Below are positions 11,684 to 22,500 of a stretch of DNA of 64,000 nucleotides, one piece after another. Source of the DNA: Limnephilus marmoratus (taxonomy: Eukaryota; Arthropoda; Insecta; Trichoptera; Limnephilidae); contig OU862934.1 in the NCBI GenBank assembly GCA_917880885.1, forward strand, positions 33,216,734 through 33,280,733, written 5' to 3'. Each line of letters begins with the position of its first letter. The stretch's first letter is position 1. The notes beneath the pieces were generated by a model that searched no databases, was not told the DNA's origin, and saw only the letters and a program-made list of their open reading frames with translations. The position numbers and the translations under genes were made by a program.

Positions 11684-11909
11684 GTAAGTACCCTTTTAAA
11701 GGTTTCTCTTTTTCTTCTATTTATTATCCTCAATTTACATGTATTGCTTCATTACCACAACATGTTAGAATTTCTATCTTACGAACAATCTCATGTCTTC
11801 ATTGGCATCTTGTTCAAATTACGTAAATACCTAACTACATAATGTGCTGCAAAACATGTCACATTGTACATTTTTCTATAATTAATCTTGTTTTTTCCAG
11901 ATCTCAAAA

Positions 11910-12998
11910 ATGGGGGCAATTTGCTACATCTTTCTCTTAGTTTGCCTCACGGTTCCAGCCTTTGCGGACAATTGCCAAACTCCGCAGCTCATCAAAATAA
12001 AGGGGGAACCTTATCTTTTAAAGAGCCTGTTTATTACTGATAAGCTCAAAGACGCTCCACAATCCATCATGACCAGCGAAGGAGAAATTCTTTACAACAC
12101 CGTTAAAGATAGCCACTCTGTAAAGAACGCTAAAGAAGAAAAATTAAAATTCCACGTCCCAATGAAAATGAAGAAGTCGTACATCTATCCTTCCGGAGAA
12201 GATGTGTTTATACAAAATGGAAAAATTCTACTTGCTCGGGGAAGTAGAGACAAAACCGTTCGTCTACATTCAAAAACAGACCATCAAGCGCACAATCTCG
12301 CTGTGGATTCTGAAGAAAATCGTTTATTTTTCCTCGTCTTTCCGCTAGCTAAATTAAATGTGCCGATCTTAGGAAAAGTCTACGTCTACGACGTAAGAGA
12401 CGCCAAGAACGAAATCGGAGGCATGATTCCCCTTTCTGAAATCACCGGATTAGGACACAACGTTACTGCGATAGCCGTGGATCGTAGAAGCGGAAATCTC
12501 CTTATGTCTGTAACTGATATAAACCCAGACGGAAAGCACTTCTGGTCATTTAAAGAACTTGATAAAATCGACAAGTCACCACCGAGGAAGGAAGACTCTA
12601 AAGGCTTTAATAAGCAAGCATTGGAATCGGCTATCAAGCAAGCTTCCAAACAAATCATTCATCTCTACGAAGAAGCCGTGATGGGTGGAAACACAAAAGT
12701 TGCCGAGAATCCTGTCAACAAAGTTATGGAATGCAAAGATAAACTTAAAAAATCAGAAGAAACCTTAAATAAGTCTATTTCAACGTTGTCCACAATTCGT
12801 AGTTCTACGGAAATCATTAAACAGTCAATAATGTCCAATTTGAGGAAAAACGTCTCGCAAGCTGTCATTGATAGTTTTAAGACAGTTTTTGAACATCTGG
12901 ACATTGTTGTTACCTCTACAAATGTCTTGACCGAAATTAAGATTGAGGTTGAAAGTGAGCCAAGCATCGATGTTCGTTTTCAACTCGACGAAGAATAA
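11910..12998 (+). CDS. Secreted 362-residue protein, family uncertain
   Basis: Uninterrupted single coding exon. Residues 1-19 form a clear signal peptide (hydrophobic core IFLLVCLTV, cut after AFA), so the product is exported. The middle part (about 70-215) has short beta-rich repeats with hydrophobic-then-AVD patterns (NLAVDSEENRLFF, AIAVDRRSGNLL), as in secreted beta-propeller-like insect proteins. Lepidopteran ommochrome-binding or yellow-like proteins are possible relatives, but I do not recognise a diagnostic motif. The last 130 residues are lysine- and serine-rich and predicted helical, possibly coiled coil, ending in an acidic tail. Sites for N-glycosylation: NVT, NKS, NVS. The start is chosen because it lies nine bases after a good acceptor and opens the signal peptide. 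Codon use looks like a real gene, and a polyadenylation signal follows at 13052. Confidence 0.85.
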   Translation: MGAICYIFLLVCLTVPAFADNCQTPQLIKIKGEPYLLKSLFITDKLKDAPQSIMTSEGEILYNTVKDSHSVKNAKEEKLKFHVPMKMKKSYIYPSGEDVFIQNGKILLARGSRDKTVRLHSKTDHQAHNLAVDSEENRLFFLVFPLAKLNVPILGKVYVYDVRDAKNEIGGMIPLSEITGLGHNVTAIAVDRRSGNLLMSVTDINPDGKHFWSFKELDKIDKSPPRKEDSKGFNKQALESAIKQASKQIIHLYEEAVMGGNTKVAENPVNKVMECKDKLKKSEETLNKSISTLSTIRSSTEIIKQSIMSNLRKNVSQAVIDSFKTVFEHLDIVVTSTNVLTEIKIEVESEPSIDVRFQLDEE

Positions 12999-13051
12999 TC
13001 GGACAAAATATCTTGTATTTTATGTTACCAAAAAACACAAGAATGAATTAA

Positions 13052-13057
13052 AATAAA
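13052..13057 (+). terminator. Polyadenylation signal
   Basis: AATAAA 54 bases after the stop codon of the secreted-protein gene. It is well placed to end that transcript. Confidence 0.65.
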
Positions 13058-13084
13058 ACGGTTAATTTTTATTTATTTGTTTAT

Positions 13085-13689
13085 TTACTAGCTGACCCGG
13101 CCACGCGTTGCTGTGGCTAATAAAACACAACGTCATCTACTGGATGGTTATCCAACCTTTATAACCACCGCCGTCTTTGAGTTTATCGCGAAGAGACAGA
13201 CAGATGCCGCGGAGGACTTTAATTTATAATACGTAGAGATGGTGTGAAAGATTATAATAATTTGCATGAAATGCTTGGGGTAACTAACGTATTTAAGTTA
13301 ATAAGGATTAATACTGTATCCGTCTAAATAACTTTTCAATTACCGCAATGTACGTGACCATTTTTTTAGAAGATAGAATGGGTATAGTAAGCTGTTCGTA
13401 AAAGATAGATGTATGCCTTCGCGGACTTTTTTGTAGATCTATAAAAGAGGAATATTCCACCATGCATTGTTTTGTTACATCCCAAAAGGATTAGGCAGCG
13501 TTTTCAATGAAGGCTACCAGGCGGCTTGACTTTTTCCGACACTTCTAACAATTATCGTTATATTTCAACCAATTTACACAAATCCTTGACAAATTACATA
13601 CCTAAACCTTCCTCACGAAACACTCTATCTATTGGTGAGTTTTCAGTGAGCTAGAGTGCTAAGATTGAAAAATGCAACGTTATTGATGT
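13085..13689. repeat. Arthropod interspersed repeat ('ctagctgacccggc' type)
   Basis: Begins 'actagctgacccggccacgc', and the same start is seen at 32238-32270. This start is common to repeats in many arthropod genomes. The remainder is non-coding and its right boundary is not clear. Confidence 0.45.
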
Positions 13690-13930
13690 TGTAGCTGAAA
13701 ACGAATTTTGGAAGATACTCTCAGTATCGCCCTGGTGTTAAGACTACCATTCAGAATTGAAACGTTGCTTGAAATGGTGTTAGCCGTGTTTGGTGACCAG
13801 ATCTGAACAGCCAGGTACATCCCCACCTTCCTCTTCCCCATCTCCTTTCCCTCCCAACTACCTTCAGCCTCACAACATACCCCAATTGGGGATGCCATAG
13901 TCTCACTGGCTCCAGACGGGAGCAGCAGAG
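13690..13930 (+). repeat. Interspersed repeat family R1, copy 2
   Basis: Best-preserved copy of the family also at 3020-3335 (+) and 50195-50440 (-). Shared blocks: 'gaagatactctcagtatcgc', 'cattcagaattgaaac', 'gtgaccagatctgaacagcc', 'cccaattggggatgccatag', 'gtctcactggct'. The 72-residue ORF on the other strand is a chance reading frame through it. Confidence 0.65.
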
Positions 13931-14087
13931 ACTCTAGTAAGGTATTACTATAAAAAAAAAAGTAATAATAATAAAAGTTTAAAAATTAAGTGTAAGTAGT
14001 TTTAAAATAATTTATATCTCGCTAAGAAATTTAATAAATTAGTTTTGTATGTTTGCAAGGAATCATAGAATGTCTAAGTGTAGTTTA

Positions 14088-14276
14088 TGTTAGAATATTC
14101 GTATAAACCAAACAGTTTGTTCTTTGTATCAGACGATTGCCGGTAGATGGCGACAGTATCGATGCTTCGCGTCACTTCTAGGTCGGCTATACCTTGACAA
14201 TGTTGTGTAACTAATTCATTACAATAAAACTCACTTATAACATTTAATCCTGGTTTATTTTGCTCTCTATCCTTCA
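14088..14276 (+). repeat. 5' LTR of copia element
   Basis: Begins TGTTAGAATATTC and ends TCTATCCTTCA (TG...CA ends). Contains AATAAA near position 133 of the LTR. No mismatch to the 3' LTR was seen by eye. Confidence 0.92.
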
Positions 14277-14294
14277 GGTTATGGGCCCAGGATA
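14277..14294 (+). other. Primer-binding site
   Basis: 'ggttatgggcccagga' follows the 5' LTR directly. Drosophila copia has the same block, known to pair with an internal part of initiator tRNA-Met. It would prime minus-strand DNA synthesis. Confidence 0.7.
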
Positions 14295-14333
14295 CGCGGG
14301 AAGTAAAAGTACGTAAATAATTTTCAGTGCGTA

Positions 14334-16841
14334 ATGCCAGACGAGAGTGCAACACAACCGGCAACTCAAGACTCGTTTTTGTCAACAATGGCGTCGTCGA
14401 CAACAAGTGCAGGAATTTCAGTAAATTTTGAGAAACTCAGTGGAATTTCAAATTATGGAAATTGGAAATTCTTAATGCGTATGTACTTGGTACATGAAGA
14501 TTTATGGGAATGCATCGAAGAGTCTACAGCGGGTGTCCCCAAGGTCACCGATGAACGCAAACAACTAAAAGCGCTCGCAAAAATATGTTTAATGGTGCAG
14601 CCATCGTCTTTCTCTCATGTACGGAATGCAGCGACTGGATATGAAGCCTGGCGTAACTTGAAAACGGCGTATGAAGACAAAGGGTTGTGTAGAAGACTCG
14701 GACTTTTACGTACATTGTTTGGATTGAAATTGGAACAATTTAAAGATATGGAAGCGTATATCTTGAAGATCACAGACTTGGATCAACAACTACGAGACAT
14801 AAATGCTCCATTAGACGATGATTTTCTGTCAGTGTTGATGTTAAGTGGTTTACCATCAAACTACGACCCACTTATCATGGCGTTGGAAAATTCAAACTTT
14901 AAATTGTGCAGTGAAACCGTTAAAAGTAAATTATTACAAGAAAATCTGCGTAGAGACTTTGACAAGGGCGAAGAAAGTGCAATGTTTTCAAACCGGAAAA
15001 CAAAAGGTGTCAACAACAAACAATCTACCAAGGTCATCAATTGTTTTATTTGTAAAAAGCCTAATCATTACGCTAGAAACTGTCCAACAAAAATTAATAA
15101 AAGTGACAAACGGAGTGAAAAATATGAAAAAGCGTGGAACGGAACGTTATTGACGGCATTAGCTGTGGACATTAACTCGGATGTTTGGTATGTCGACTCC
15201 GGCGCTACTTGTCACATGACGAACAACAAAAATTTATTACAAAACTACGTTGTGGAAACTCCGCGTTCAGTAACAGTGGCAAATAAACAAAAGATGCACA
15301 GTGAAGGACACGGTGATGTGGAATTGTTGTTGAAAGCACACAAAGAAACGACGAAAATAAGTGAGGTTATTTACGTACCGGGATTGTCAACAAACCTTAT
15401 TTCTGTTGGAAAAATGGCAGCCAAAGGACTTGATGTGCACTTTGACACAGAGAAGTGTAATATTTATTGTGGAAAAGATGTAGTCGCCAGTGCTACGAAG
15501 GTCAATGGTGTTTACCAATTGGACACAATGAGTCAGCCGTCAACAAACACGAGTGAGCTGAATGCAGCCTGTCAATCAATGGATTTGGAGGCTCCATTGC
15601 GTATGAAGCAGTCCATGGATCATGAAACGGAAGCTGTGAATTTGTGTGAAGCGAAGCCATCCCAAGATTTATGGCATCGCAGACTTGGGCATCTGAATAG
15701 GCGTAGTATGGATTTACTTAAAAAAGGTATGGCTAGTGGAATTGATTACACTGATAGCAAACATACTCCCTGTGTAGCATGTCTTGAGGGAAAACAAAGT
15801 AGATTGCCATTCCCAAAAAGGTCTTTCAACAGAGCTACTGAGAAGCTAGGCCTCATACATTCCGATTTGTGCGGTCCTATGTCAGTTTCCTCATTTAGTG
15901 GCAGTAAATATCTATTAACATTCATAGATGATTTCACAAGAATGACATTTGGTTATTTTCTTAAGAGTAAAGATGAAGTATTGCCGATATTTAAGATTTT
16001 CAAAAGTTTTGTAGAAAATCAGACCAATTTAAAAATCAAAGCTCTTCGAACAGACAATGGCCGTGAATATGTTAATAAGCAGTTCCAGATGTTTCTACAA
16101 GAACATGGCATCGAGCATCAATTGACCGTCCCATACTATCCGCAGCAGAATGGAGTAGCAGAACGGGCCAACCGGACAATTGTGGAGGCTGGACGATGCA
16201 TGCTGCAAGATGCTGGAATGGACCGGAGGTTCTGGGCAGAGGCATTGAATATGGCAATATTTATTAAGAATAAATCACCAAGCAAGGCGGTGAGAGGTAC
16301 CACACCCGAAGAGAAATGGTCTGGTAAGAAAGTCAATTTATCTGAATTAAGAGTATTTGGCTGTGTTGCTTATGCAATGATCCCGTATGAAAAGCGCAAG
16401 AAATTGGATCCAAAGAGTAAAAAATATATCCATGTTGGATATTGTACTGAATCGAAGGGATATCGATTAATTGATCCAGAAAAACCTTCAAAAATTATCA
16501 AGTCTAGAGATGTACAGTTTTTTGAAGAGAAAATGTATAAAGATGCGGTAGCTAACGAGGAAAACTGCATTAATGATTTTCAGTTGGAACTTTCTAATAA
16601 TAATGTAGATGTGAACACTATTGAAAACAATGTTGTTGAGTCTTCAGTTACAGAAGTTATGGAATTGTCTTCATCTAGTTCTACTGAACTTAACTATGTT
16701 GATGACCCTAAAGATATCACCTGGAATCCTGAAATGACTATGGATCAAGCGTCAAGTGATTATGAAGACTATGAAGAATATTCAAATGCAGTGGTGGCTA
16801 TGACAGCAGCAAGTCACGGTTACGAACCACAGACTGTTTAG
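14334..16841 (+). CDS. Copia gag-protease-integrase polyprotein (835 aa)
   Basis: Single intact frame. Order: gag capsid region about 25-200; CCHC zinc knuckle (C237, C240, H245, C250); aspartic protease with DSG at 288-290; gag-pre-integrase zinc-binding segment with H448 (WHRRLGH); integrase core with D511, D574 and E610, a correct D-D(35)-E spacing; then an acidic linker. The ORF stops at EPQTV, about where the reverse transcriptase domain would begin in full-length relatives, and only 12 bases separate it from the 3' LTR. So the RT/RNase H part was lost by an internal deletion while everything else stayed open. All visible catalytic residues are present. Confidence 0.93.
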   Translation: MPDESATQPATQDSFLSTMASSTTSAGISVNFEKLSGISNYGNWKFLMRMYLVHEDLWECIEESTAGVPKVTDERKQLKALAKICLMVQPSSFSHVRNAATGYEAWRNLKTAYEDKGLCRRLGLLRTLFGLKLEQFKDMEAYILKITDLDQQLRDINAPLDDDFLSVLMLSGLPSNYDPLIMALENSNFKLCSETVKSKLLQENLRRDFDKGEESAMFSNRKTKGVNNKQSTKVINCFICKKPNHYARNCPTKINKSDKRSEKYEKAWNGTLLTALAVDINSDVWYVDSGATCHMTNNKNLLQNYVVETPRSVTVANKQKMHSEGHGDVELLLKAHKETTKISEVIYVPGLSTNLISVGKMAAKGLDVHFDTEKCNIYCGKDVVASATKVNGVYQLDTMSQPSTNTSELNAACQSMDLEAPLRMKQSMDHETEAVNLCEAKPSQDLWHRRLGHLNRRSMDLLKKGMASGIDYTDSKHTPCVACLEGKQSRLPFPKRSFNRATEKLGLIHSDLCGPMSVSSFSGSKYLLTFIDDFTRMTFGYFLKSKDEVLPIFKIFKSFVENQTNLKIKALRTDNGREYVNKQFQMFLQEHGIEHQLTVPYYPQQNGVAERANRTIVEAGRCMLQDAGMDRRFWAEALNMAIFIKNKSPSKAVRGTTPEEKWSGKKVNLSELRVFGCVAYAMIPYEKRKKLDPKSKKYIHVGYCTESKGYRLIDPEKPSKIIKSRDVQFFEEKMYKDAVANEENCINDFQLELSNNNVDVNTIENNVVESSVTEVMELSSSSSTELNYVDDPKDITWNPEMTMDQASSDYEDYEEYSNAVVAMTAASHGYEPQTV

Positions 16842-16853
16842 TTTAAGGGCAGG

Positions 16854-17042
16854 TGTTAGAATATTCGTATAAACCAAACAGTTTGTTCTTTGTATCAGAC
16901 GATTGCCGGTAGATGGCGACAGTATCGATGCTTCGCGTCACTTCTAGGTCGGCTATACCTTGACAATGTTGTGTAACTAATTCATTACAATAAAACTCAC
17001 TTATAACATTTAATCCTGGTTTATTTTGCTCTCTATCCTTCA
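16854..17042 (+). repeat. 3' LTR of copia element
   Basis: 189 bp, no difference from the 5' LTR seen by eye. Preceded by the purine-rich 'aagggcagg' tract and followed by the GTTTA target duplication. Confidence 0.92.
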
Positions 17043-17186
17043 GTTTATGTAGGCATTGTAGTCTTGTAGAGATGTGTATTATGAATGTGGATATCCAAAA
17101 ATAATAATGAACATCGAACAATTAAGAAAAGGAAGTATAATGGTTTGGATACATAGAGCGGAATGGTGGAGAAAGGGGTGTTGTAT

Positions 17187-17870
17187 GAATAATAATATAA
17201 TAATAATAATCTTTATTCAATGAAATAACAACAATATAACTAAAAAAATTACATGCTCAAAGTAGTTTACAAATAGATTACATCAATCAGTACAGAAAAA
17301 TTAACAAATACGAAGTAACGTAAGAAAGGTTACACAGGAGTAGTATAGTTATACAGTATTTTTAGTTGTGCATAGCCTGCCTCACTAGGTGAACCTGTAT
17401 TGAGGCAGAATTTTTGTTAATTGTTTCTGGCAATTTTATCTATGGTTTTTTTATAAATGTGTAAAGTAGGTTTCCATACAGCAAAACTTTATTTTAGTTA
17501 ACATTATTGTTTGCATATACCTACACAATTCATAAACTGCAAGGTTATTACTACAATAACAACTGTCAATGACTGGGCGTTTGGGTGAGGGCACCAGTAT
17601 AGGCTCGATCAATGTATCCTATTTTAACATATTTTTTAAACTCTCTCTGTGTTTGACTCAGTTTGATGTTTTCTGGGAGAATGTTGAATATTTTTGTGGC
17701 AATGTATCTAAAGCTACGTTGACCAAAGGTGGAAGAGAGTGCCGGAACTTGCAATATGTCTTTGCTGGAGTTACGTGTAAATCTTAAGTTTATTTTTTTT
17801 TCGTAAAGCACATGTTTGTTTTTAAAGAGATGCATCAGGAATATATGATGCAAAAGTAAATTGAAGAATT
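17187..17870 (-). repeat. LINE 3' end with ORF2 tail
   Basis: On the - strand, 17566-17853 reads as the last ~95 residues of a LINE reverse-transcriptase protein (motifs RFTRNSS, TFGQRSFRYIATKIFN, LPENIK). It is followed by a ~350-bp 3' UTR ending in an (ATT/AAT)n microsatellite at 17187-17210. The copy is 5'-truncated, and is a different family from the one at 22125-22770. Confidence 0.7.
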
Positions 17871-18439
17871 CTAAAATGTGCTAGAAAAACAAGAACAATG
17901 GCACAATCAAAAATGTGTAATGAAGAGTAACGAATGTAATTGAAGCAACCATTTTTTTTACTGCTAAGTCACCGGACTGGGGCTTATTTACTCCGAGGTC
18001 TTGCTTTTCCATTAACCTTTTAAATGCCAGTATGTAGGAGTGTAGTTGTGAACAGCAGGCCATGAATTTTGAATCAAAATAAATCATTTTTAAATCTTAT
18101 TTTTATAAATTAAAAACATTACACCTTGAAAGGACATTTAAATGACTAAGCGAAAATCTTGAAAAAAAAAATATATATAGATATAAAAAAAAATAAAAAT
18201 CTTGCTCAAAGAATAGCGAGATAACTTGCTATTTTTCTATGGCCGGCCTGCTGATCACGGCCAAGAATGCGAGAAATCTCGCTCTTGGCACAGAAGCAGT
18301 TAAATGTTACTGAATTTGAGGTTTTACTCATCTCTCCCGCAGCCAACTGGGGCCGAAAGTAGACACCAAAATTACTATCCTTTTTATGTCTACTTTTAAT
18401 TGGACCATTCGAAAACTAGAGGCCTTTTGGGAATCTAGG
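17871..18439. other. Spacer
   Basis: No gene. It contains 'tagcgagataacttgctatt' and 'gcgagaaatctcgctcttgg', imperfect short palindromes that may mark an old repeat. Confidence 0.35.
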
Positions 18440-18950
18440 ATTGCTGAGGCCACCTCTGTGTTATTTCCTTCCTGGGGCCGTAGGAGGAACCAAGAGGAAA
18501 AACTGTGGAGAGGTGAGCTGAGGCCACCTCCATGAACTCTTCCCTTGTGGGGCCTTCAAGGAACCAAGGGGAAGGGCACCCTTCCAGCGCGGGGCCTTTG
18601 TGGAACCAAGGAGGAGTGAAGTGGAGAGATGATGTCCTCTTCCCATGTGGGGCCTTCGAGGAACCATGTAGGAGTGAAGAGGAGAAATGAGGCTATCTTG
18701 GTGAACTCTTCCTCTGTGGGGCCTTTAAGGAACCAAGGAGGAGAGATGAAGTTCTCTTCCCTCCTGGGGCCCTCAGGGAACCAAGGTGGAGTGGACTCTT
18801 CCCTTGTGGGGCCTTTAGGGAACCAAGGGGAGGTGGACTCTCCATCGTGGAGCCTTCGGGGAATTAAGGAGTGGAGAGGAGAGATGAAGCCCTCTTCCGT
18901 CGTGGGGCCTTCAGGGAACCAAGGAGGAGTGAAGAGGGGAAATGAGACCT
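18440..18950. repeat. GC-rich imperfect tandem repeat
   Basis: About nine copies of a 'ggggccttcagggaaccaag' core, followed by variable 'gaggagtgaagaggagagat' stretches. Spacing is irregular (about 40-67 bp). The proline-rich ORFs on both strands here come from the repeat and not from a gene. The GC content stands out against the AT-rich flanks. Confidence 0.75.
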
Positions 18951-19426
18951 GGGAAGACACATTGTCGTATTAGAAGATATAGCTTCATTTCCAATGACAA
19001 CCAGGTTTGACAGTAACCCATACTGTCAAAGGAATGAGGTAAAATGGGAGATAGTAAAATGGGTCTATGGCCTAAGTGCTCACGGGAATTATATATATGT
19101 AAACCGTCTCCGATTTAAAAAAAAAATATATATATATGTCTAATTAAATACATGAAATATATATTTTTTGTATTTTAGGTATTCCTGTGCAAAGGATTAA
19201 TACGTAATGTGCCGTTTAAAAAAAGTGAAAAAATCATTGATCGCAGGCAAAAATATTTTGTCAAATATAGGTAATGTGAAATGGTAGGTACCTTCTTTGT
19301 GGTAATAAAAGTTGATTGATGTGGGTAGGTACCTTTACAAAAAAAAAAATCAAATACGATTCAAAATAAGAACCAAGAGAAAACATTTGATTTTTCATTT
19401 GAATTGTAGATTGATTAATTGTAAAT
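18951..19426. other. Spacer upstream of calpain exon 1
   Basis: 19005-19095 carries an inverted copy of a SINE-like block also at 23850-23915 and 31065-31215 ('cctaagtgctcacgggaa' on this strand). The rest is AT-rich. A splice acceptor-like 'gaattgtag' at 19400-19408, just before the ATG, leaves room for an upstream untranslated exon. Confidence 0.4.
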
Positions 19427-19552
19427 ATGTCAACTGCTGTAAAGACCGGTCAACAAACAAATAAATTTCAAGATGTTTTCCGCAAAATGCCAGAGGAGTT
19501 CCACGATGAACTTCCCAAAATATACAGATCTGACAAAACTAGGATATTTCGC
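19427..19552 (+). CDS. CalpC-like: Calpain-C-like exon 1 (putative start)
   Basis: Encodes residues 1-42 starting MSTAVKTGQ, charged and without a signal peptide, as expected for a cytosolic calpain. It ends CGC|gtgagt in phase 0, which matches the phase-0 start of exon 2. The assignment rests on position, phase and reading frame, since calpain N-termini are poorly conserved. Confidence 0.65.
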
Positions 19553-22500
19553 GTGAGTTCATTGAAAATAATTGTTATTGACACTTGCATACCTACAACT
19601 GTCATCCATTTTTATTTTAGTTAATGATAATCTCTCAATAAATCTTTTAACTGCCAGGTTTCTTAACATGCTTTTTGATAATAATGCTTATTGTTAAAAA
19701 ACAAAGAGTTATTATATTTGTTTGATACTTAGGGAACGTACCCATACTACGTGACCAACTTTTTGCAATTTTTAACCCCCCCCCCCCCCCCCTCCCCGGT
19801 GATCAAAAACCTAAACCTCCCGCCGCTCATTTGTACCAAGCATAGTATTTTGAAGACCCCCCCTCTGAACAGGTCACGTAGTATGGGTACGTTCCCTTAC
19901 ATACATTTGTGTTAATAATAAACAATTTATTAGGAAAAACCAATGACAAAAAATGCTACCGCATAGGGCCGGTATGTCAGTTGTTTCTTATCATAAATAT
20001 ACCAAACCACCTACCTTCTTACGCTCGCAATGAGAGAGATTTACATCCGTCAGTTGCTCCCTGGTAGGAGCCCTGGCAAGATAAAGCCTAGTGATGCTAT
20101 TACTAAAAAATACTGAGATTGCACAATACACGAAACATTTTTTCTACATTAATACAACACAGGAGGCCTTGAGAAAAATAATTTCCCTCGGGGCTTGTGA
20201 CATCTTTGAGGATGCTGCAAGGAGGGTCTTTTTGAGGACAAGCAGGGCCGGATTTAACATGTTGGGGCCCCTAGGTAACGTCTCGGGACCCCTTTACCCT
20301 AGGAGCCCCTAGCTAATGCGGGGCCTCTAGGCAGTTGCCTACAGTGCCTTATGGATAATACGGCCCTGATACACGGGTTTTCAAGAGACCCATTGTCTTG
20401 TAGGAGGGAGGAAACACAGCCACAGCCATCGTTCCACAGCCGAGTTGTTGAACTCAAGAAATGACCCGTTCTCATGTGATAAATGTTAGGCGCACTTTGG
20501 CATATTTCCTGATTATGCACTGGTGTCGAAGCAACTTCCATTGAAATACTTGAAGAACAATGACAGCATTCCCACCTGACGCCTTATTCTAAAGATTGCA
20601 GTCCGTTTGTTAAGATTCAAACAGGCTGCCCATTTCTGCCCAGAGTCAAAAGTTTTCTTCAAGTACCTTGGGACTCCAGACCAGAGGTGGCTGCCAAATT
20701 CAACAGTGATCAGCAGTTGTGTATTTCGAAGGAGCCTCTGTACCTTAGCTGATCACTTAGAGTTACACAAAAACATATCAATTGAGAGCATTTTGGGAAG
20801 ATTGCTTCCGTTGAAGGAGAATATACTAGACCAGTGTTTCTTAACCTGTGGTCCGCGGACCCCCATGTTTGGGGGTCTGCAGTCTCATCTCTGGACCATT
20901 TTACAATAATAATTAAATGCCACCAAAAGTCTTGATACGGCAAACGTGTAACAGTGGGACTTTAAAAACATAATTTCAAAGAATCCTCTTTATCAAGTTT
21001 TTGCATGAATATAAATATGTAATAATAATTGTTGGATGAATTTTATAGCGCCATTTTCGTAAGAAAATCACCTCAAGGGCGCTTTACAATTCATTTACAC
21101 ATTTAATCTATACATGTATATTTCAAGTGGCTTATTACTAAGATTGGTAACTAATGACTTACAACTAAGACCTGTATGACTAGTGACTTAAAACTATACT
21201 TTTTTTATAATCGAGTACAAAACTGCTCTAATCGTATTATTACTTACGTATTATTATTTAAAAATAATTATTTATGACTATTCGTCGCCTTAGTTCGTAT
21301 TTGTCCAACAGACCATTAGTAAATTTTACAGCAGGAAAAGGTTTTCTTTAATTATTTCAATGAAAGCATGATAAGTATTTGAGATAAAGCTATTTCTGTA
21401 AAGGTAAAGGTCTCATTAGTTTTAAAAGTTCTTAATTAAGTGATTAACTTTCATTTTTAATACTTTATTTTTAATTTTAAAGTGGAGATTAAACAAAAAC
21501 TATAATGGTCTGTTGGATAAATAAGAACTGAGGCGACGTATTATATATATTTACATTTACAAACATACATTGTTATGATTACTGCCTGTGCTGTAAGATT
21601 ATAAGGAAATATCAGCGAAAGCACTGAAACATTACTGCTTTTCTCATCAACCACTTAGGGGTCGTCCATTAGTCCATCGCCGGGGGGGGGTTCGGAAAAA
21701 ATCACGAGGGGGGGGGGGGTATAATGAGATATCATGTGTATTTATTTTTCGTGATAATATTAACAGCACCACTCCCCTCGTCATGCTATGCTTTGCCAAG
21801 ACGTCTGTTCTGCCGTTCGGTACTTTAAATAAGTCATGATGTCGACTTCGGCTGTAGTGGTCTGGTACATATAAATCATAGCATCCCAAGAGAAATGGGC
21901 TATCGATGAAATTGTTCCAAATTTTGAAAGACAGAATAGCAAGACTTGCTTTCCATCTAGTTTCTAGACTCACAGAATCAGTTTCCTCGAGTAAGTCAAT
22001 ATGGTGCATGAACCTTGGATAGGTTCCATGAAATTCATTTAATGAATACTCCAAATATTTTTACTACTCTTTCATGGAAGCATTAGCTGTACGAATTTCC
22101 ATAAAATTGGTTTTTATTTTACGAGTTCAGATACGGGGGCTCCATCGAACACAGAGTTAAGTTAGCCTCTCAAAAACTGGGTGTACTGTAGAGGGCCCGC
22201 AGATACTGCTGATAGTACGCAACTGCTAACCCTGTACAAACCACAAGTGCGCCCCGCGGTTGAATTTGGCAGCCATCTCTGGTCTGGAGCCCCAAAATAC
22301 CTGAAAAAACCCTCGACCCTGTGCAGAAACAAGAAAAGTGGGCAGTCCGTTTGATAGATTCTCCCATCTTAACAGACGGATTGCAATCTTTAGAGCACAG
22401 GCGTCGAGTGGGAATGCTATCCTTGTTCTACCGGTATTTCAATGGAAGATGCTCCGGGGAACTAGCATCATTGATCCTTTCGGCATCGGTGCATAGTCGG

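Larger units (their letters stand above)
14088..17042 (+). mobile_element. Copia-type LTR retrotransposon, RT-less, young
   Basis: Complete insertion: two 189-bp LTRs in which I see no difference, 5-bp target duplication GTTTA (14083-14087 and 17043-17047), a primer-binding region directly after the 5' LTR ('ggttatgggcccagga', the kind complementary to initiator tRNA-Met used by copia), and a purine-rich tract before the 3' LTR. The interior holds one ORF that ends after integrase, so the reverse transcriptase and RNase H that a Ty1/copia element needs are absent. The identical LTRs indicate a recent insertion, which implies that the missing enzymes came from another copy. Confidence 0.92.

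Noticed and set aside
11654..11842. 62-residue ORF before the secreted-protein gene
   Set aside because: It spans the putative first splice donor and intron and has no conserved motif.
16843..17121. 92-residue - strand ORF (and 14074-14406)
   Set aside because: Both read antisense through the copia LTRs, which is why they share a common segment.
18556..18973. Proline-rich and glycine-rich ORFs on both strands
   Set aside because: Both frames follow the GC-rich tandem repeat; open frames on both strands over a repeat are by-products.
20299..20541. 80-residue - strand ORF
   Set aside because: Chimeric frame running from the LINE tail into the small hAT-like insert.
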